A stretch of DNA of 16,272 bases from Bacillota bacterium (GTDB lineage Bacteria; Bacillota; Limnochordia; Darwinibacteriales; Darwinibacteriaceae). The translations under genes and the position numbers were made by a program. The notes under the pieces are model-generated. The model worked only from the letters and a program-made list of their open reading frames with translations. It was not told the DNA's origin and searched no databases. Location of the stretch: NCBI GenBank assembly GCA_012799115.1, contig JAAZLY010000307.1, positions 1 to 16,272 of the forward strand. Direction: 5' to 3'. Shown piece after piece: positions 5,729 through 12,764 of the stretch (position 1 is the first letter of the stretch; every line of letters begins with the position of its first letter).

Positions 5729-6673
5729 TTATCGATTGGGTACGCAGACAGTCTGACCCGGGAAAATCAAATTTGGATTTGTGATCTGGGGATTGGCTGC
5801 AATCAGTGCGTCGAGGGATACTCCAAACCTTCTGGATATGCTCCACATACTATCGCCTGGACGAACCGTATAGGCGAAGGTACCAGCAGGGCACTGTCCG
5901 GGCGGTGGGGGCTGGCTCCCTGGTACGCAGACAATTTGTCCTGGGAAAATCAAGTTGGGATTTGGAATCTGCGGATTGGCAGCAATCAGGGCGTTGAGTG
6001 AGACTCCAAACTTTCTGGCGATCGTGAACATGCTATCCCCTGGCTGTACTGTGTAGGGGAAAGTTCCCGGTGGGCATGGGCCCGGTGCGGTACGAGGTAC
6101 ACAGACAATTTGTCCTGGGAAAATCAAGTTCGGATTTGGGATTTGCGGATTGGCAGCGATGAGCGCATCGAGGGAAACCCCAAACTGTCTGGCAATGCTA
6201 AACATGCTATCCCCTGGCTGTACCGTGTAGCTGAAGGTTCCTGGTGGGCACGTTACAGGTGGCGGTGTGGTAATGGGAACGCAAACGGTTTGACCTGGTA
6301 CAAGCCTCGCTGGATCGGGGATCTGCGGATTGGCGTCGATCAATTGTTGGAGGGGTACGTCAAATCTGCGAGCAATACTAAACATCGTATCGCCTGGCTG
6401 TACAATATAGGCGAAGGTGCCTGTGGGACAGACTACCTGCGGAATGCATACGATCTGTCCAGGACGTATCTGGCTTGGGTCCGTGATCTGGGGGTTGGCT
6501 GCAATCAGTGCATCGAGACTGACACCGAACTGGCGGGCGATGGAGAACATCGTATCCCCGGGGCGTACCACATAAGGGGTTGTGCCTGGTCCACAGACCT
6601 GAGTGACTCCCACTTCAGTCGAAACTTCAGCTTGCTGCTCTTGATCATGATGGACTTTGTCGTCGTTTTCCAA
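5729..6673 (-). CDS. Five-domain LysM protein with cysteine-bracketed repeats
   Basis: A 314-residue protein built from five LysM domains that bind N-acetylglucosamine-containing glycans such as peptidoglycan. Domains lie at about 33-78, 88-133, 148-193, 206-251 and 267-312, each with V(Q/R)PGD(T/S)M(F/W)SI(A/S)R and NPQI..P......PG(Q)xVC(V/I)P. Linkers are rich in Pro and Thr. Each domain is preceded by a Cys (mostly CPxGTF) and ends with VC(I/V)P, giving five conserved Cys pairs. The acidic N-terminus (MENDDKVHHDQEQQ) has no signal peptide or membrane segment. This pattern is common in spore-forming Bacillota, where such proteins may act inside the mother cell on the spore surface; that role is inferred. 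TTG at 6673 is the start: GGAGG lies 7 bases before it, and the in-frame ATG at 6697 is upstream of that site. Confidence 0.88.
   Translation of the reverse strand: MENDDKVHHDQEQQAEVSTEVGVTQVCGPGTTPYVVRPGDTMFSIARQFGVSLDALIAANPQITDPSQIRPGQIVCIPQVVCPTGTFAYIVQPGDTMFSIARRFDVPLQQLIDANPQIPDPARLVPGQTVCVPITTPPPVTCPPGTFSYTVQPGDSMFSIARQFGVSLDALIAANPQIPNPNLIFPGQIVCVPRTAPGPCPPGTFPYTVQPGDSMFTIARKFGVSLNALIAANPQIPNPNLIFPGQIVCVPGSQPPPPGQCPAGTFAYTVRPGDSMWSISRRFGVSLDALIAANPQITNPNLIFPGQTVCVPNR
5738..6595 (-). repeat. Five tandem LysM coding repeats
   Basis: Five copies of about 156 bases (6595-6440, 6430-6275, 6250-6095, 6076-5921, 5893-5738) separated by short Pro-rich linkers. Copies 3, 4 and 5 are most alike and share near-identical DNA around NPNLIFPGQ, which suggests recent duplication or gene conversion. 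Copy 2 is the most divergent. Confidence 0.85.
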
Positions 6674-6737
6674 AGTGAATCCTCCTTTACATATCAATAC
6701 CGCAGGGGCTTAATCTCCTCTAGACCCCATTCACGGT

Positions 6738-6753
6738 TCATATCAAGATATGA
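6738..6753. promoter_or_regulatory. Operator-like inverted repeat between the LysM gene and tRNA-Asn
   Basis: TCATATC-AA-GATATGA has perfect 7-base arms with a 2-base centre. It lies 23 bases upstream of the tRNA-Asn -35 box and 64 bases upstream of the LysM start on the other strand. No regulator is recognised. Confidence 0.3.
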
Positions 6754-6776
6754 GAAGATTGGAGGATGTGTTACTC

Positions 6777-6805
6777 TTGACTTCAGGAAAAACCTGTGCT
6801 AGAGT
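6777..6805 (+). promoter_or_regulatory. Sigma-70/SigA-type promoter of tRNA-Asn
   Basis: TTGACT (6777-6782), a 17-base spacer and TAGAGT (6800-6805), with TG one base before the -10 box as in extended -10 promoters. The tRNA begins 11 bases after the -10 box. Confidence 0.75.
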
Positions 6806-6816
6806 ATTGTTAGTAC

Positions 6817-6891
<75 letters not shown>

Positions 6892-6905
6892 TTATCGAAT
6901 TTTGA

Positions 6906-6928
6906 GGCGGCCAAGTTAGGCCGCTTTT
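6906..6928 (+). terminator. Terminator of tRNA-Asn
   Basis: The stem GCGGCC/GGCCGC with loop AAGTTA is followed by TTTTCCC, 15 bases after the tRNA end. Confidence 0.85.
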
Positions 6929-6941
6929 CCCAATACCAAGG

Positions 6942-6978
6942 AGAAAATGCCCTTTAGGATCAACGCCTAAAGGGCATT
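6942..6978 (-). terminator. Terminator of the pspC transcript
   Basis: A perfect 13-base-pair stem (AATGCCCTTTAGG with CCTAAAGGGCATT) and a 7-base loop. On the minus strand it ends GGGCATTTTCTCC, giving a short U tract, 16 bases after the pspC stop. It lies back to back with the tRNA-Asn terminator. Confidence 0.85.
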
Positions 6979-6994
6979 CTTGTAGCAACAGGGA

Positions 6995-7177
6995 TTAGGG
7001 AGTCTCAGGGATCACGATCCAACAGATAAAGTAAGCCAGGAGTCCTGTTCCATAAGCGAGCGCTAGGATGAGCCAAATAAGCCGGACAATCGTTGGATCA
7101 ATGTCAAGATATTCTGCAATACCTCCGCATACACCGGCTACCTTTTTTTCTCTAGAACGGAAAATCCGTTTCGCCAT
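6995..7177 (-). CDS. PspC domain small membrane protein
   Basis: A 60-residue stand-alone PspC domain. The N-terminal basic part carries the family signature KVAGVCGGIAEYLDIDPTIVR (residues 12-32), followed by a single hydrophobic helix (about 33-56) and a short end. Such proteins sit in the cytoplasmic membrane; in enteric bacteria PspC senses membrane stress, but these minimal Bacillota forms have no proven role. ATG at 7177 is the start; its AAGGAGGA ribosome site overlaps the stop of the dehydrogenase gene, so the two are one transcript with likely translational coupling. No pspA or pspB lies nearby. A strong terminator follows. Confidence 0.88.
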   Translation of the reverse strand: MAKRIFRSREKKVAGVCGGIAEYLDIDPTIVRLIWLILALAYGTGLLAYFICWIVIPETP

Positions 7178-7193
7178 ATTCGATCGGTCCTCC

Positions 7194-8162
7194 TTAGTAG
7201 ATTTCTGGGTTGACAAGGTTAGCTGGTCTCCGCCCTTCAAGTGCAGCTTGCACATCGCGGACAACCATCTCCACCATCTTAACACGAGTCTCTACGGCTG
7301 CGCTGGCGATGTGGGGCGCCAAGACTACATTGGGCAGTTCCGCCAAGCCGGGTTTTAGGGCTGGTTCATCTTCAAATACATCCAGACCTGCACCATAGAT
7401 TATGTTGTCCTTAAGTGCTGCAACCAGGGCGGTCTCGTCGACTACAGGGCCCCTAGCCGTGTTGATCAGGATGGCGGTAGACTTCATGCTCGCCAGTTCT
7501 TCTTGGCCAATGAGATACCTGGTGTCAGGGGTTAAAGGACAGTGTAGAGAGACAAAGTCCGATTGACGTAAGAGAGTTTGCAGATCAACGTACTCCATAT
7601 TGAGTTTCTCTTCTACAGTATGAGGAAGTCTGGTACGATTATGATATAGAGTACGCATGTCGAAGCCAAGGGCCCTCTTGGCTACCGCTTGACCGATGCG
7701 CCCTGCGCCGATGATTCCAAGCGTCTTTCCGTAGACTTCAACGCCAAGGAGAAGCTCAGGTGCCCAGCCCTTGAACTGACCACTTCTGGTCATGATATCC
7801 CCCTCGATGACCCGCCGTGCTGTACTCATTAAGAGAGCCCAGGCAAAATCTGCACTGGCATTCGTCAATACATCGGGAGTATTACAAACGGGGATTTTCC
7901 TTTGACTTGCCGCCACTACATCGATATTATTAAAGCCAACAGCATAGTTAGCAATGACCTTGAGCTGTTTGCCTGCTTCAATCACCTCAGCATCGACGGG
8001 ATCCGACAGCATAGACATCAGTGCATCTTGACCCGCCACGTTCTGCAGGAGTTCTGCCTTGGTGATATTTCGGTCCTCAGGCTGTACCGTAACATTGCAG
8101 AACGCTCGCAATTGATCCAGTGCAGACCCTGGTAGCTTTCGAGTTACATATACATTGAACAT
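7194..8162 (-). CDS. D-2-hydroxyacid dehydrogenase (glyoxylate/hydroxypyruvate reductase-like)
   Basis: A 322-residue cytoplasmic NAD(P)-dependent oxidoreductase. The cofactor site is GIIGAGRIGQAVAKR at about 149-163. The catalytic residues are R237 (INTARGPVVDE), E266 (FEDEPAL) and H284 (LAPHIASA), and the substrate loop ANYAVGFNNID is intact. The segment after the second Rossmann strand reads NRTR (175-178); basic residues there usually mean NADPH preference, as in glyoxylate/hydroxypyruvate reductases, and the overall sequence fits that subgroup (also named D-glycerate dehydrogenase). ATG at 8162 is preferred over GTG at 8180, whose codons include the ribosome-site bases AAGGGA. It is the first gene of a unit with pspC and diverges from parA across about 140 bases. 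Confidence 0.92.
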   Translation of the reverse strand: MFNVYVTRKLPGSALDQLRAFCNVTVQPEDRNITKAELLQNVAGQDALMSMLSDPVDAEVIEAGKQLKVIANYAVGFNNIDVVAASQRKIPVCNTPDVLTNASADFAWALLMSTARRVIEGDIMTRSGQFKGWAPELLLGVEVYGKTLGIIGAGRIGQAVAKRALGFDMRTLYHNRTRLPHTVEEKLNMEYVDLQTLLRQSDFVSLHCPLTPDTRYLIGQEELASMKSTAILINTARGPVVDETALVAALKDNIIYGAGLDVFEDEPALKPGLAELPNVVLAPHIASAAVETRVKMVEMVVRDVQAALEGRRPANLVNPEIY

Positions 8163-8301
8163 AGAGTCACTTCCCTTCACGCTACTATTCTTGCTTTTTG
8201 CCTAAGATCCTTTCAGGAAATCACGGAGTTAACCAGAACCTGGCAGGGTTTCGGCATTGTCTCGTTGAAATAACGCTTAGCAAACGAGGGAGTGAACGTG
8301 C

Positions 8302-9096
8302 GTGGCTACAGTGATTGTACTTGCCAATCAAAAAGGGGGAGTGGGAAAAACCACTTCGACCTATAACCTAGGGGTCGCATTGGCCGATATTGGTCAAAAG
8401 GTGCTTCTTGTAGATCTTGATCCACAGGGTGGTTTAACCTATTATGCAGGATTTGAACCCGAGGAACTAGGGAAGACTATCTATCACTGCCTGACACGCA
8501 AGACCATGCCACGGGACATCCTCATCTCGAATGACTATGGTATTCACTTACTGCCAGCCAATATTGATCTGTCTTTGGCAGAGTTTGAACTCGTCAATGC
8601 CCCTGCAAGGGAGAGACGGATCACAAGGATTGTTAATGAAGTGAGGGATAGCTATGACTTCGTCTTGTTGGATAGCCAACCTTCCTTGGGTCTCTTGACG
8701 ATCAACGCACTTGCTGCGGCAGATGCAGTAATTATTCCAGTGTCTTGCGAGTTTTTGAGTATCCGGGGTACCCGCGCTTTGTTGAAGTTGATTGCCAAGG
8801 TGAAAGGGTCTTTAAACAGTAAATTGAAGATTGCGGGACTCTTGCCAACCATGTTCGACAGCCGCACTTTGCATGGAAGACAGATATTAGAACTTCTTAG
8901 TACGGAGTTTCCGCAGCTTTATGTGTTTCCTCATACGGTGGCCCGAAGTATCCGCTTTGCAGAGAGCGCGAGGGATCAGGCGCCGGTGTTTGAAGCAAAG
9001 ATCCAAGTTCCAGGGGCCCTAGCCTATCGAGAGCTGGCTAGGGAGCTAGTCAAAGGAAAGACAAGAATTTCGGTATTTGGGAGGAAGGTTTTTTAA
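8302..9096 (+). CDS. Orphan ParA/Soj-family ATPase
   Basis: A 264-residue cytoplasmic P-loop ATPase of the ParA/MinD group. The deviant Walker A box is KGGVGKTT (11-18), DLDPQGG at 38-44 carries D40, and LLDSQPSLGLLTINAL begins at 122 with the Walker B D124. It lacks an N-terminal DNA-binding extension, so it resembles Soj-type ATPases. The GTG at 8302 follows GAGGGAG; no in-frame ATG is close. There is no ParB/Spo0J gene or parS-like palindrome in the window, and it is not in the usual gidB/oriC setting. Its stop overlaps the gltX start by one base (TAATG), so it leads a translationally coupled run of four genes. Its cargo (chromosome, polar complex or other) cannot be told from sequence. 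Confidence 0.85.
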   Translation: MATVIVLANQKGGVGKTTSTYNLGVALADIGQKVLLVDLDPQGGLTYYAGFEPEELGKTIYHCLTRKTMPRDILISNDYGIHLLPANIDLSLAEFELVNAPARERRITRIVNEVRDSYDFVLLDSQPSLGLLTINALAAADAVIIPVSCEFLSIRGTRALLKLIAKVKGSLNSKLKIAGLLPTMFDSRTLHGRQILELLSTEFPQLYVFPHTVARSIRFAESARDQAPVFEAKIQVPGALAYRELARELVKGKTRISVFGRKVF

Positions 9097-10574
9097 TGAG
9101 CACAGTAAGAGTAAGGTTCGCACCAAGTCCAACAGGTGATCTTCATGTGGGAGGAGCCCGTACAGCTTTGTTTAACTGGCTTTATGCCAGGCATCATGGA
9201 GGTGCGTTTGTCCTACGGATTGAAGACACAGACGCGGCACGTTCGACAGAAGCTGCTACACAAGTGATTATAGATGCTTTGGAGTATTTAGGGCTTGACT
9301 GGGATGAAGGCCCTGGCAAAGATGGGGACTACGGACCTTATTATCAGAGCCAACGCTTGGATCTCTACAGAGAATACGCCGACGTCCTTATGGAAAAGGG
9401 TAGAGCTTACGAGTGCTACTGTAGCCCTGAGGAGCTAGATCAAAGGCGGCAAGAGCAGATCAAACTCGGACAAAGTACCCGTTATGATGGTCGCTGCCTT
9501 CACTTGAGCGAAGAGGAGAAACAGAACTTTAGGGAACAGGGACGAGTTCCTGTCATTCGCTTCAAGGCCCTAGAAGAAGGGGAAACTCTTGTTGAGGATT
9601 TGGTCCGGGGCAATGTCAAATTCGATAATGTGACCCAGGTTGATGACTTTGTTATCTTTAAATCTGATGGTATGCCCACGTATAATTTCGCCGTTGTGGT
9701 GGACGATGCTCTCATGAAGATTACCCACGTAATCCGGGGTGAGGATCACCTCTCCAACACCCCTAAGCAGATTCAGATTTATCAGGCGCTGGGATTTGCC
9801 GTACCGAAGTTTGCCCATATTCCTATGATCTTGGGACCCGACAAGTCTCTGTTGAGCAAGCGTCATGGAGCTACATCTGTTACTCAGTTCTATGATGAAG
9901 GATATCTAGCTTCGGCTATGGTCAACTACCTTTCGTTGCTCGGTTGGGGCTATGATGATTCCCAAACCATTTTCTCCACATCCGAACTTGTAGAGAAGTT
10001 TGGTTTGGAGCGCGTGTCGAAGAACCCTGCAGTTTTTGACATTCAGAAACTAGAATGGATGAACGGGGTTTACATTCGCAATCTTTCATTGGAAGAACTG
10101 TATGAAGTGGCACTACCTTTCTGGCAGAAAGCCGGATATCTCCCGGAAGCACCAAGTCCAGAGGTTAAGGAATACGCTATCCGGATTCTCAAAGAACTCC
10201 AGAGTCGGATGAAACTCATAGCGGAAGTCGTTGAACTGGCGGAGTACTTCTTTAGGGATGACTATGAGTACAAAGAAGAGATCGTTCAGAAGATCATGAC
10301 GAAGCCCCATACAGAAAGTGTTTTGGACTTTGTCTATGGTGCGGTCCAGGCTGCGGTGAAGCTTGACGAAGAGACGTTGAAGCCCCAGTTTCAAGTGGGT
10401 CTCGAGACCTTTGGCATCAAAATGGGTGACCTCATTCAACCCATTCGTGTGGCCTTGACTGGTACAAATGTGAGCCCAGGTATCTACGATGTCTTAGAGC
10501 TTCTAGGTAAGGAGAGGGTTCTTGCACGCCTTGAAAGAACGAAGGCGATGCTCAAAGAAAAGGAGTTGATCTAA
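9096..10574 (+). CDS. gltX: Glutamyl-tRNA synthetase
   Basis: Charges tRNA-Glu with glutamate, and in bacteria without glutaminyl-tRNA synthetase also tRNA-Gln. At 492 residues the length is normal. The class I motifs are visible: FAPSPTGDLHVGG at 8-20 (HIGH-type HVGG 17-20) and LLSKRHG at 252-258 (KMSKS type). C107, C109 and C134 with Y130 match the zinc-knuckle region of bacterial enzymes. RGEDHLSNTPKQ at 214-225 is the tRNA/ATP-contacting signature, and the C-terminal helical anticodon-binding part is complete. It is coupled to parA (TAATG) and to the OsmC-family gene (TAATG), with GGGAGGAAGG as ribosome site. A tRNA-Gln gene lies about 1 kb downstream. Confidence 0.97.
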   Translation: MSTVRVRFAPSPTGDLHVGGARTALFNWLYARHHGGAFVLRIEDTDAARSTEAATQVIIDALEYLGLDWDEGPGKDGDYGPYYQSQRLDLYREYADVLMEKGRAYECYCSPEELDQRRQEQIKLGQSTRYDGRCLHLSEEEKQNFREQGRVPVIRFKALEEGETLVEDLVRGNVKFDNVTQVDDFVIFKSDGMPTYNFAVVVDDALMKITHVIRGEDHLSNTPKQIQIYQALGFAVPKFAHIPMILGPDKSLLSKRHGATSVTQFYDEGYLASAMVNYLSLLGWGYDDSQTIFSTSELVEKFGLERVSKNPAVFDIQKLEWMNGVYIRNLSLEELYEVALPFWQKAGYLPEAPSPEVKEYAIRILKELQSRMKLIAEVVELAEYFFRDDYEYKEEIVQKIMTKPHTESVLDFVYGAVQAAVKLDEETLKPQFQVGLETFGIKMGDLIQPIRVALTGTNVSPGIYDVLELLGKERVLARLERTKAMLKEKELI

Positions 10575-10990
10575 TGCAGGCTCAAGTGAAGTGGGACGGA
10601 AAACTTGGGTTTTACGGTGTCTCAGGTTCGAACCACGCAGTAGTGATGGACGTCACCAAGGAAAACGGCGGTGGTGGAACCGCGGCCAGCCCTATGGAGT
10701 TAGTTCTCCTGGGTTTAGCAGGGTGTTCGGGTATTGACGTAGCTCTCATTATTGAGAAAAAGCGGTTGAAAGTACGGGACTTTGAAGTCTTTGTCAAAGC
10801 CGAACGGGCAAATGAGCATCCCCAAGTCTTCAGCAAAGTTGACATGACTTTCGTCTTTGAGGGGGAAAATCTAACTCGCAAGGGACTTGAAGATGCAGTT
10901 AGACTCTCTTTGGATAAGTATTGTTCTGTAGCAGGCATGGTGAATAAGACAGCCGAGATCACTTGGACTGTGGAGATCAGAGAACAGTGA
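10574..10990 (+). CDS. OsmC/Ohr-family (YhfA-like) protein
   Basis: A 138-residue cytoplasmic OsmC-fold protein, a family of thiol peroxidases and redox-related proteins. The two redox cysteines are present: C51 in GLAGCSGIDVALI and C117 in DKYCSVAG. The TAASPMELVLLGLAGC stretch holds the conserved Glu (E42), and the N-terminal strand VKWDGKLGFYGVSG is typical of the YhfA subgroup rather than Ohr. Activity toward organic peroxides is plausible but unproven for this subgroup. Its ATG overlaps the gltX stop by one base, and its stop overlaps the next start by four bases (GTGA), so it is in the middle of a tightly coupled operon. Confidence 0.9.
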   Translation: MQAQVKWDGKLGFYGVSGSNHAVVMDVTKENGGGGTAASPMELVLLGLAGCSGIDVALIIEKKRLKVRDFEVFVKAERANEHPQVFSKVDMTFVFEGENLTRKGLEDAVRLSLDKYCSVAGMVNKTAEITWTVEIREQ

Positions 10991-11517
10991 AGATCTATAC
11001 GAGAAGTGGAGACAAAGGTCTAACCAAGTTGGCGAATGGTGTTCGGGTTCGTAAGAACGACGGTATCGTTGAGGCTTATGGTACGGTTGATGAACTATCG
11101 AGTTTTCTCGGCCTGGCCATCGCCCGCCTGTCTAAAGGAGATCTGGTGGATGTTCTGGTTTGGGTGCAAAGGCGTCTCTTTGTGATAGCCTCAATCCTGG
11201 CCGGAGGACCAGGAAGACTGCTGCCAGAGGATGTGGCGAGGCTCGAAGTTGCCATTGATGTCCTTGAGGCTGAGCTAGCACCTTTGACGGACTTCATTAT
11301 CCCTGGTGGATCGGAAGGGGCGTCCTTGCTTCACGTGGCTCGTAGCGTCTGCCGTAGGGCGGAACGTCTTATTGTTGCCATTGACAACGAAATTGATCAT
11401 GAACAAGAAAACATTTTTCCCTTTTTGAATCGACTCAGCGACTATTTATTCTGTGCTGCACGTCATGTGAATATGCAAGAAGGGATCCACGACGACCTCG
11501 CGGGGCAGGCTATCTAA
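10987..11517 (+). CDS. Cob(I)alamin adenosyltransferase, PduO/MMAB type
   Basis: Adds the adenosyl group of ATP to cob(I)alamin to form coenzyme B12. The 176 residues show the PduO-type signatures: TRSGDKGLT at 5-13 (ATP loop), VEAYGTVDELSSFLG from 28, and the ARSVCRRAER helix at 118-127 with the Arg residues and E126 that bind ATP, then LNRLSDYLF. It is a single-domain form of usual length. The start is the GTG of a GTGA overlap with the OsmC-family stop; an upstream in-frame ATG at 10963 lies inside that gene and would extend past the family's normal N-terminus. No B12-dependent mutase, B12 synthesis gene or cobalamin riboswitch is in the window, so its client enzyme is unknown. Confidence 0.93.
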   Translation: MKIYTRSGDKGLTKLANGVRVRKNDGIVEAYGTVDELSSFLGLAIARLSKGDLVDVLVWVQRRLFVIASILAGGPGRLLPEDVARLEVAIDVLEAELAPLTDFIIPGGSEGASLLHVARSVCRRAERLIVAIDNEIDHEQENIFPFLNRLSDYLFCAARHVNMQEGIHDDLAGQAI

Positions 11518-11533
11518 GAATCAGTAGAGGCTC

Positions 11534-11562
11534 TTGCATTTTCCGAGTGGATGTGGTATATT
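11534..11562 (+). promoter_or_regulatory. SigA-type promoter of tRNA-Gln
   Basis: TTGCAT (11534-11539), a 17-base spacer and TATATT (11557-11562). The tRNA starts 12 bases after the -10 box. Read-through from the upstream gltX operon is also possible, since no terminator lies between. Confidence 0.7.
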
Positions 11563-11574
11563 CGGTTACAGTAA

Positions 11575-11648
11575 TGGGGGATCGTCTAACGGCAGGACGG
11601 ATGACTCTGACTCATCTAGTCTAGGTTCGAATCCTAGTCCCCCAGCCA
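11575..11648 (+). tRNA. tRNA-Gln (anticodon CTG)
   Basis: A 74-base cloverleaf with encoded CCA. The acceptor stem TGGGGGA pairs with TCCCCCA, the anticodon stem GATGA/TCATC encloses CTCTGAC with anticodon CTG, and the T arm CTAGG-TTCGAAT-CCTAG is canonical. The first acceptor pair is U-A, typical of bacterial tRNA-Gln. Confidence 0.96.
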
Positions 11649-12680
11649 TTTGTCATCGAAGCCCCATCGATCTTGATGGGGCTTTTTTTGGGGAGATAGG
11701 AGTTCTTGATAGACCGCTAGTGTCTTCTTCGCCATCTGCTCACTAGAGAGGTGGACGAGGGCGTAGTTGCGTCCCCAAGTCTGAAGTTTCTTTAGTCGGT
11801 AGTTGGATCGCAGGAGCCCGCTTAAGTCCTTGCGTAATTGCTCATAGGAAAAACGGCCTAGATTGCCACTGAAGTCGAAGTCCCACCGGGTTACAAGGCT
11901 TGGTGAGATGATACCATCATAGCTTTGCTGCATAAGAAGTATCGCATTCCCGCAACTCAATGCTTCTCGAGCGGTGCGTCCGCAGGCGGCCACGATTCCA
12001 GAGTTTTGGAAGTGGGGAACAAGGTCTGCTTGCCAAGGTTTGAACCTCGTATTTCGTATGTTTGGATTCCAGTTGGAGATAATGCAAAGTGGCTTTGAAG
12101 TTATCTCTTGATGGATCCGGGCCAAGTGTCTGAGGGGCTCAATCCGTTTCTCCTCTAGGCGACCAACATAGATGATGTCCTTGCGGGAACCCTTGTGATC
12201 TGGAGACGGAGCAAAGCGGGCGGTGTCGATTCCATTTAGGATCACGGTGATATTGGGATTAAGATGAGAGATTTCTTTCGCGACATTGGGCCCAATTGCG
12301 ATCACCGCAGAAGCGTCCTGGATAAGATAGCGATAGCGGGCTTGGTTAAAACCAAGACCATGACAGGTAAGAATATACGGTACACTTAAGCGAGAAGCTA
12401 AGAGTTGAGCTCTCTGAAACAGAGTTGAGCTTTGACTATGAATCAAATCTGGCTTGAACTTGCCAGATAGGGAGATGAGTCTCGCAAGATCCGCCTCTTC
12501 AGAGAAGGAGATCTGCTGTTGCCCAAGATAGTGCCTGTAATGGGTGCGAAAGAGCTTACTATGGATTGTGCCAAAAGCAATGTGAACTTGAGTTCCCAGT
12601 GCTTGAAGTTCCTTGGCTAACTCTAGGACATGGGTTGTTTGGCCGCTCAGGAAAAAGTCGGAGAGAAGTAGTACCTTCAT
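11634..12680 (-). CDS. GT4-family glycosyltransferase
   Basis: A 348-residue GT-B-fold glycosyltransferase that probably moves a sugar from a nucleotide sugar at the inner face of the membrane. The N-terminal domain opens MKVLLLSDFFLSGQTTHVLELA with the glycine-rich donor/acceptor loop. NGID at 149-152 and YVGRLEEKR at 171-179 mark the domain junction, and GRTAREALSCGNAIL at 234-248 is the C-terminal nucleotide-sugar motif with E-A-L. There is no membrane helix. ATG at 12680 is preferred (GGAGG 7 bases before); TTG 12686 is an alternative. The last 20 or so residues (from about QKKPHQD) are encoded across the tRNA-Gln terminator and the tRNA 3' end, so they are probably a dispensable tail. 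It is alone on its strand, and its acceptor is unknown. Confidence 0.86.
   Translation of the reverse strand: MKVLLLSDFFLSGQTTHVLELAKELQALGTQVHIAFGTIHSKLFRTHYRHYLGQQQISFSEEADLARLISLSGKFKPDLIHSQSSTLFQRAQLLASRLSVPYILTCHGLGFNQARYRYLIQDASAVIAIGPNVAKEISHLNPNITVILNGIDTARFAPSPDHKGSRKDIIYVGRLEEKRIEPLRHLARIHQEITSKPLCIISNWNPNIRNTRFKPWQADLVPHFQNSGIVAACGRTAREALSCGNAILLMQQSYDGIISPSLVTRWDFDFSGNLGRFSYEQLRKDLSGLLRSNYRLKKLQTWGRNYALVHLSSEQMAKKTLAVYQELLSPQKKPHQDRWGFDDKWLGD
11659..11689 (+). terminator. Terminator after tRNA-Gln
   Basis: The stem GCCCCATC/GATGGGGC with loop GATCTT is followed by seven T. On the plus strand it ends the tRNA-Gln transcript. On the minus strand it is inside the last codons of the glycosyltransferase gene, where no T tract follows the stem. 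Confidence 0.92.
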
Positions 12681-12764
12681 GGACAATCCTCCTTCGTTCT
12701 TCTACATACCTTATGCCACTATAGGGAAAGAGTAACCAGAATCTAATCGGTGAGGGGTGCGGTT

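Noticed and set aside
5738..6595. CRISPR-like or satellite repeat suggested by the strongly periodic DNA
   Set aside because: The period of about 165-180 bases follows intact LysM codons, so it is a coding domain repeat.
6110..6802. Long plus-strand frame opposite the LysM gene
   Set aside because: It is the mirror of the LysM repeats, repeats the same odd composition every unit, and runs into the tRNA promoter.
8261..8288. Inverted repeat CTCGTT/AACGAG before parA
   Set aside because: Six-base arms with a 16-base loop are likely by chance. It touches the ribosome site only partly and resembles no parS site.
10963..10986. Upstream ATG giving a longer adenosyltransferase
   Set aside because: It lies within the OsmC-family gene and would extend the protein past the family's usual N-terminus. 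The GTGA overlap start is better.
11534..11746. Plus-strand open frame of 70 codons across tRNA-Gln
   Set aside because: It translates the tRNA itself (NGRTDDSDSSSLGSNPS), a common artefact. No ribosome site is seen.
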